Assembly: GCA_945889495.1 (NCBI GenBank)
Contig: CAMDBU010000053.1
Coordinates: 1 to 34,511, forward strand
Source: Syntrophobacter sp. SbD2
GTDB lineage: Bacteria > Desulfobacterota > Binatia > UBA9968
Reading direction: 5' to 3'
DNA: 34,511 nucleotides
Shown: piece after piece, positions 31,906 through 34,511 of the stretch
Layout: each line of letters opens with the position of its first letter
Numbering within the stretch: position 1 is the stretch's first letter
Notes under the pieces: model-generated
Told to the model about the DNA's origin: nothing
The model's input: only the letters and a program-made list of their open reading frames with translations
Database searches by the model: none
Translations under genes and position numbers: made by a program

Positions 31906-32901
31906 TCATTTGATTTTCTTGGACAGCGAATAGGCGCCGGCGTCGAAGGCGCTTTCCGGCGGGTCTTTTTTTATCCCGCCTTCGACTTTGACGATCTCAT
32001 GCATGCGTTTGAGCGAGCTGATGTCCTGGGGCTCGAAGGTCGCCATGTAGGCGCCGTCCCATTGGTCGGCGTAGGCGCGCGCATCGGTGCTGTTCATGTT
32101 GGCGACCTTTTGCAGAAGCTCCGCGACCCGCGCTTTGTTCTTTGAGCCGTATTCCACCACTTTACGCGTGGCGGCGATGAATTTCGCCACCGCTTGGGCG
32201 TTTTTCGCCAGGTAGTCGTTATGCACGATGGTCACCGCCAGGATTGGCGCGGCGTTGCCTTTGGTGAGCTTTTTCCATTCGTCGACCACCGGCGCCAGGT
32301 AGCGCAGTTTGACTTCGTCCATCTGGGCGATGGTCACCGAGCGGATCACCGCCGCGTCGATTTCCCGCTGGCTCAAGAACTGCGCCAGCCGCGCTTCATT
32401 GCCCGGCACCACGGTGAAGTCGCTGGGCTTGATGTTGAAGTTCTGATCGAAGATCGCCGTGGCGAGCGCGTGGGTGGCGCTGCCGGCGGGCGACATGCCG
32501 ATCTTTTTGCCTTTCAACTCGGCGACGCTTTTGATCGGCGAATTGTCAAGGACGACGACCTGGGCTTCGGCGATCTGGGTCGCCAGGACGATCTTTACCG
32601 GCACGCCGTCGGCGGCGATCGCCATGGAGTTGGTCGATGGCGCGGCGAAAGCCAGGTCGATGGAGTTTGTGACGATGGCGCGGGTTGGCCCGTTAACCTC
32701 GGCGAACTTCACCCACTCGACGTCGAGGCCTTCTTTCTCGGCGAATTTCTGTTGCTCCATCACCGCGCCGAAACCCAGGCTAAAGCCGCTGGTCCAGTAA
32801 CCGACTTTGATTTTTTGCGCGTGGAGGGTGGCTGGTAGGGCGCTGGCAAACAGCAAGAAGGAAACGGCGATGGCGTGCACAGTTAGTTTTTTGGCGATCA
32901 C
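31906..32901 (-). CDS. Nitrate/taurine-type ABC substrate-binding protein (SsuA/TauA-like)
   Basis: This 331-aa periplasmic binding protein follows a signal peptide (hydrophobic LTVHAIAVSFLLFASALPATLHAQ). The mature part opens KIKVGYWTSGFSLGFGAVMEQQ, with IDLAFAAPSTNSMAIA, LKGKKIGMSPAGSATHALA and a VPGNEARLAQFLSQ pocket segment, all typical of the aliphatic-sulfonate/nitrate/taurine group. GTG 32901 has GGAGG 5 nt upstream; an in-frame TTG four codons earlier overlaps that site and is less likely. It precedes an ATPase and permease on the same strand, so it is their receptor. The ligand is unknown. Confidence 0.93.
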   Translation of the reverse strand: MIAKKLTVHAIAVSFLLFASALPATLHAQKIKVGYWTSGFSLGFGAVMEQQKFAEKEGLDVEWVKFAEVNGPTRAIVTNSIDLAFAAPSTNSMAIAADGVPVKIVLATQIAEAQVVVLDNSPIKSVAELKGKKIGMSPAGSATHALATAIFDQNFNIKPSDFTVVPGNEARLAQFLSQREIDAAVIRSVTIAQMDEVKLRYLAPVVDEWKKLTKGNAAPILAVTIVHNDYLAKNAQAVAKFIAATRKVVEYGSKNKARVAELLQKVANMNSTDARAYADQWDGAYMATFEPQDISSLKRMHEIVKVEGGIKKDPPESAFDAGAYSLSKKIK

Positions 32902-32972
32902 GAGAACCTCCAAGAATTTCTTCCGCGCATGGTATCAAAGCGCGCGGCGAGCGCAATCGCTATCTTGGACGG

Positions 32973-33743
32973 TCAGATCAAATCGCGCAGCCGTTGAATG
33001 TAACGCGTCACCTCGGCCTGGGTCGGGTCGCGCGGACGGGCGAGCTCGATGTTGATGGTGGCGCGGATGGTCGCCGGCCTTGGCGAGACCACGGCGACCT
33101 GGTCGGCCAAGACCACCGCTTCTTCGACATCATGGGTGACGAACAGAATCGTCAGCGGCTTGGCCCGGTGAATGCGCAGGATTTCATCGTGCATCTGCGC
33201 GCGGGTTAGCGCATCGAGACGGGAGAACGGTTCGTCCATTAACAAGATCGCCGGCTCGGTCACCAGGCTGCGCGCCAGCGCGACCCGGCTGCGCATGCCG
33301 CCGGAGAGTTGGTAGGGGAAGGCTTTTTCGAAAGCGCCGAGATCGACCAGCTGCAAGACTTCGCGGGCGCGCCGGCGCCGCTCGGCATTCGCCATGGATC
33401 CGGCTTCCAAGGCGAACTCAATATTCCGCAACGTGCTGCGCCAGGGCAGCAGGCGGTCTTCTTGAAACATGTAGCTGAGGCGCTGCCAGTCGTTGAACTC
33501 ACTGCTGGCGGCGCCTTGCAGACAAACCTCGCCACGGTCGGCTTGGATCAGGCCGGCGACGATGTTGAGGAGCGTGCTCTTGCCCGAGCCCGAGGCGCCG
33601 AGCAGGGCGACGATGGCGCCTTGCGCCACGGTCAAGTCGATGCCGCCCAGGACGGCGAGGGGCTCACCGGCATTTGAAAAACTCTTGTCAATGCCAGTGA
33701 GACGAATCGCCGCATTGCCGCTGGTGTGATTTCCCCCGGTCAT
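32973..33743 (-). CDS. ABC transporter ATP-binding protein (SsuB/TauB-like)
   Basis: This 256-aa cytoplasmic ATPase drives the nitrate/taurine-type importer. Walker A GASGSGKST (49-57), Q-loop Q94 (MFQEDRLLPW), signature LSGGM (146-150), Walker B ILLMDEP (166-172) and switch H204 (VTHD) are all present. The start overlaps the permease stop as ATGA (33740-33743), so permease and ATPase are translationally coupled. It lies 71 nt upstream of the binding protein. It is the only complete transporter ATPase in the window. Confidence 0.96.
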   Translation of the reverse strand: MTGGNHTSGNAAIRLTGIDKSFSNAGEPLAVLGGIDLTVAQGAIVALLGASGSGKSTLLNIVAGLIQADRGEVCLQGAASSEFNDWQRLSYMFQEDRLLPWRSTLRNIEFALEAGSMANAERRRRAREVLQLVDLGAFEKAFPYQLSGGMRSRVALARSLVTEPAILLMDEPFSRLDALTRAQMHDEILRIHRAKPLTILFVTHDVEEAVVLADQVAVVSPRPATIRATINIELARPRDPTQAEVTRYIQRLRDLI

Positions 33744-34366
33744 GTCTGCGGCGCCTCTTTTTGCCAGCGAAATAGATGATTCTCCAGCGGCGTCAGCAGG
33801 CCCATTTCTAACGTCGCCATGAGCACGACCAGCGTCAATGTCCAGGCGAATACTTGATCGGTCTGAATCAAATCGGCGGCCTGGCGCAGCCGGTAGCCGA
33901 CGCCGCTCGACGCACCGATGGTCTCGGCCACCAGCGAGACCCGCCAGCCGAAGCCGAAGGCCAAGCGCGCGCCGGAAAAAAAGTGCGGCAGGATGGTCGG
34001 GAAATAGATTTTCACCATCACTTTCCAGCTAGGCATGCGCAGCACCCTGGACAGTTCAATAAAATCGGCGTTGACCGTGCGCGTGCCCTGCCAGACGTTG
34101 GTGACGATCAGCGGCATGGCGGTCATGAAGACGACGAAGATGGTGGTCGCGTTGGAGATGCCGAACCAGATGATCGCGAAGATCGCCCAGATCGCCGAGG
34201 AGACGGTGTTCAACACCGGGATCACCGGCGCGAAGAAATCGCCTACTCTACGACTGGCGCCGAGCAAGATACCAAAGGGCAGGCCAACCAGCGCGGCGAC
34301 GACAAAGCCGGCGGCGACGCGCCATAGCGTGATGGCGACGTTGTTCCACAGATCGCCGTTGCTAAC
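33740..34366 (-). CDS. ABC permease (SsuC/TauC-like), 5' end cut by terminal repeat
   Basis: This is the inner-membrane permease of the same importer; 208 residues remain of about 250-260. The frame is in sense from bases 34366 down: LVSNGDLWNNVAITLWRVAA, then the membrane segments AGFVVAALVGLPFGILLG, PVLNTVSSAIWAIFAIIWFGIS and TTIFVVFMTAMPLIVTNV, and the EAA coupling loop FIELSRVLRMPSWKVMVKIYFPTILPHFF. The first ~50 residues are replaced by the terminal repeat, in which the frame meets a TAA. No start is left before the repeat except a TTG at 34267 inside a membrane segment, which is not a real start. The gene overlaps the ATPase by 4 nt. Confidence 0.9.
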   Translation of the reverse strand, partial: VSNGDLWNNVAITLWRVAAGFVVAALVGLPFGILLGASRRVGDFFAPVIPVLNTVSSAIWAIFAIIWFGISNATTIFVVFMTAMPLIVTNVWQGTRTVNADFIELSRVLRMPSWKVMVKIYFPTILPHFFSGARLAFGFGWRVSLVAETIGASSGVGYRLRQAADLIQTDQVFAWTLTLVVLMATLEMGLLTPLENHLFRWQKEAPQT

Positions 34367-34511
34367 TAGTGCCTGACAGAAAACCCCGTTTTTTTAGAAC
34401 CCGGCCTGCTAATTTTTGAGCGCAACACGCGGGTTTCGTGTTTTCATGTGCGAACGGCAAAGTTTTGGAGTTATTGTGAATCCCCACACGCGTTGCGTCA
34501 ACTTCTGGACG
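34367..34511 (-). repeat. Right copy of 145-bp terminal inverted repeat
   Basis: This is the reverse complement of 4-148 with one mismatch (A at the position that is G in the left copy). Reading outward (to the right), the one-base difference makes GTG out of GCG: GGAG is followed by ATTGTGAATCCCC, so a GTG-started frame facing off the contig exists only in this copy. It could be the start of a transposase, but the contig ends after 12 codons and no family can be recognised. The inner edge replaces the permease's N-terminus. Confidence 0.93.

Noticed and set aside
1-34511. The window as a linear replicon or a composite transposon bounded by its inverted repeats
   Set aside because: Both repeats truncate resident genes at their inner edges, and the content is ordinary chromosomal metabolism with no replication or terminal-protein gene. 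A contig broken at two copies of a repeat explains it better.
34367-34511. A transposase start in the right repeat (GTGAATCCCC...)
   Set aside because: Only 12 codons remain before the contig edge, the other copy has GCG instead of GTG, and no transposase motif can be recognised.

Overview
The window reads as one contig from an uncultivated, fairly GC-rich soil or groundwater bacterium. It carries six solute-binding proteins but only one transporter ATPase, together with amidohydrolase, amidase, cupin, VOC and luciferase-like oxidoreductase genes, and many dispersed intergenic inverted repeats. This mix resembles Binatota-, Rokubacteria- or Tectomicrobia-type genomes. That placement is inference from gene content; no rRNA or ribosomal protein is present to test it. 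I saw no tRNA, rRNA, CRISPR array or intact insertion sequence.

Ends. Bases 4-148 and 34367-34511 are the same 145-bp sequence in inverted orientation with one mismatch. Each inner edge cuts a gene: a CBASS nucleotide cyclase on the left and an ABC permease on the right. The best reading is that both contig ends run into copies of one mobile repeat.

Left 4.5 kb (+ strand) is a defence region: the C-terminal piece of a SMODS-type CD-NTase, an S-4TM membrane effector (together a CBASS remnant) and a type I restriction HsdR, packed 2 and 12 nt apart. A palindromic repeat sits in frame inside hsdR.

4.6-13.8 kb (mostly - strand) holds a THI5/SsuA-type binding protein, a PqqC-like diiron-oxidase-fold protein, a bicupin dioxygenase, pyruvate kinase, and a peptide-type transporter cluster (binding protein, alpha/beta hydrolase, DppB, DppC) that lacks its ATPases.

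14-17.3 kb (+) holds a Bug/TctC-type receptor, an amidohydrolase and a luciferase-like oxidoreductase. 17.4-20 kb holds a putative lipoprotein, a 48-aa membrane peptide, another THI5-type binding protein and a frameshifted GNAT gene. 20.1-23 kb holds ilvD with a strong terminator and a divergent alpha-hydroxy-acid oxidase.

23-27 kb is a decay and toxin-antitoxin zone: a PIN-toxin pseudogene, an intact DinB-fold gene, an endonuclease/phosphatase-fold gene, two DinB remnants, a small protein overlapping a truncated nucleotidyltransferase, and an apparently intact Panacea antitoxin plus RelE-like toxin pair.

27-34.4 kb (- strand) holds a two-domain VOC protein, a Tat-exported peptide-type binding protein, an amidase with a GatC/AtzG-like small subunit, and a nitrate/taurine-type ABC importer (binding protein, ATPase, truncated permease).

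Overall this is catabolic and uptake gene content flanked and interrupted by repeats, with a defence fragment at one end and a toxin-antitoxin graveyard in the middle.
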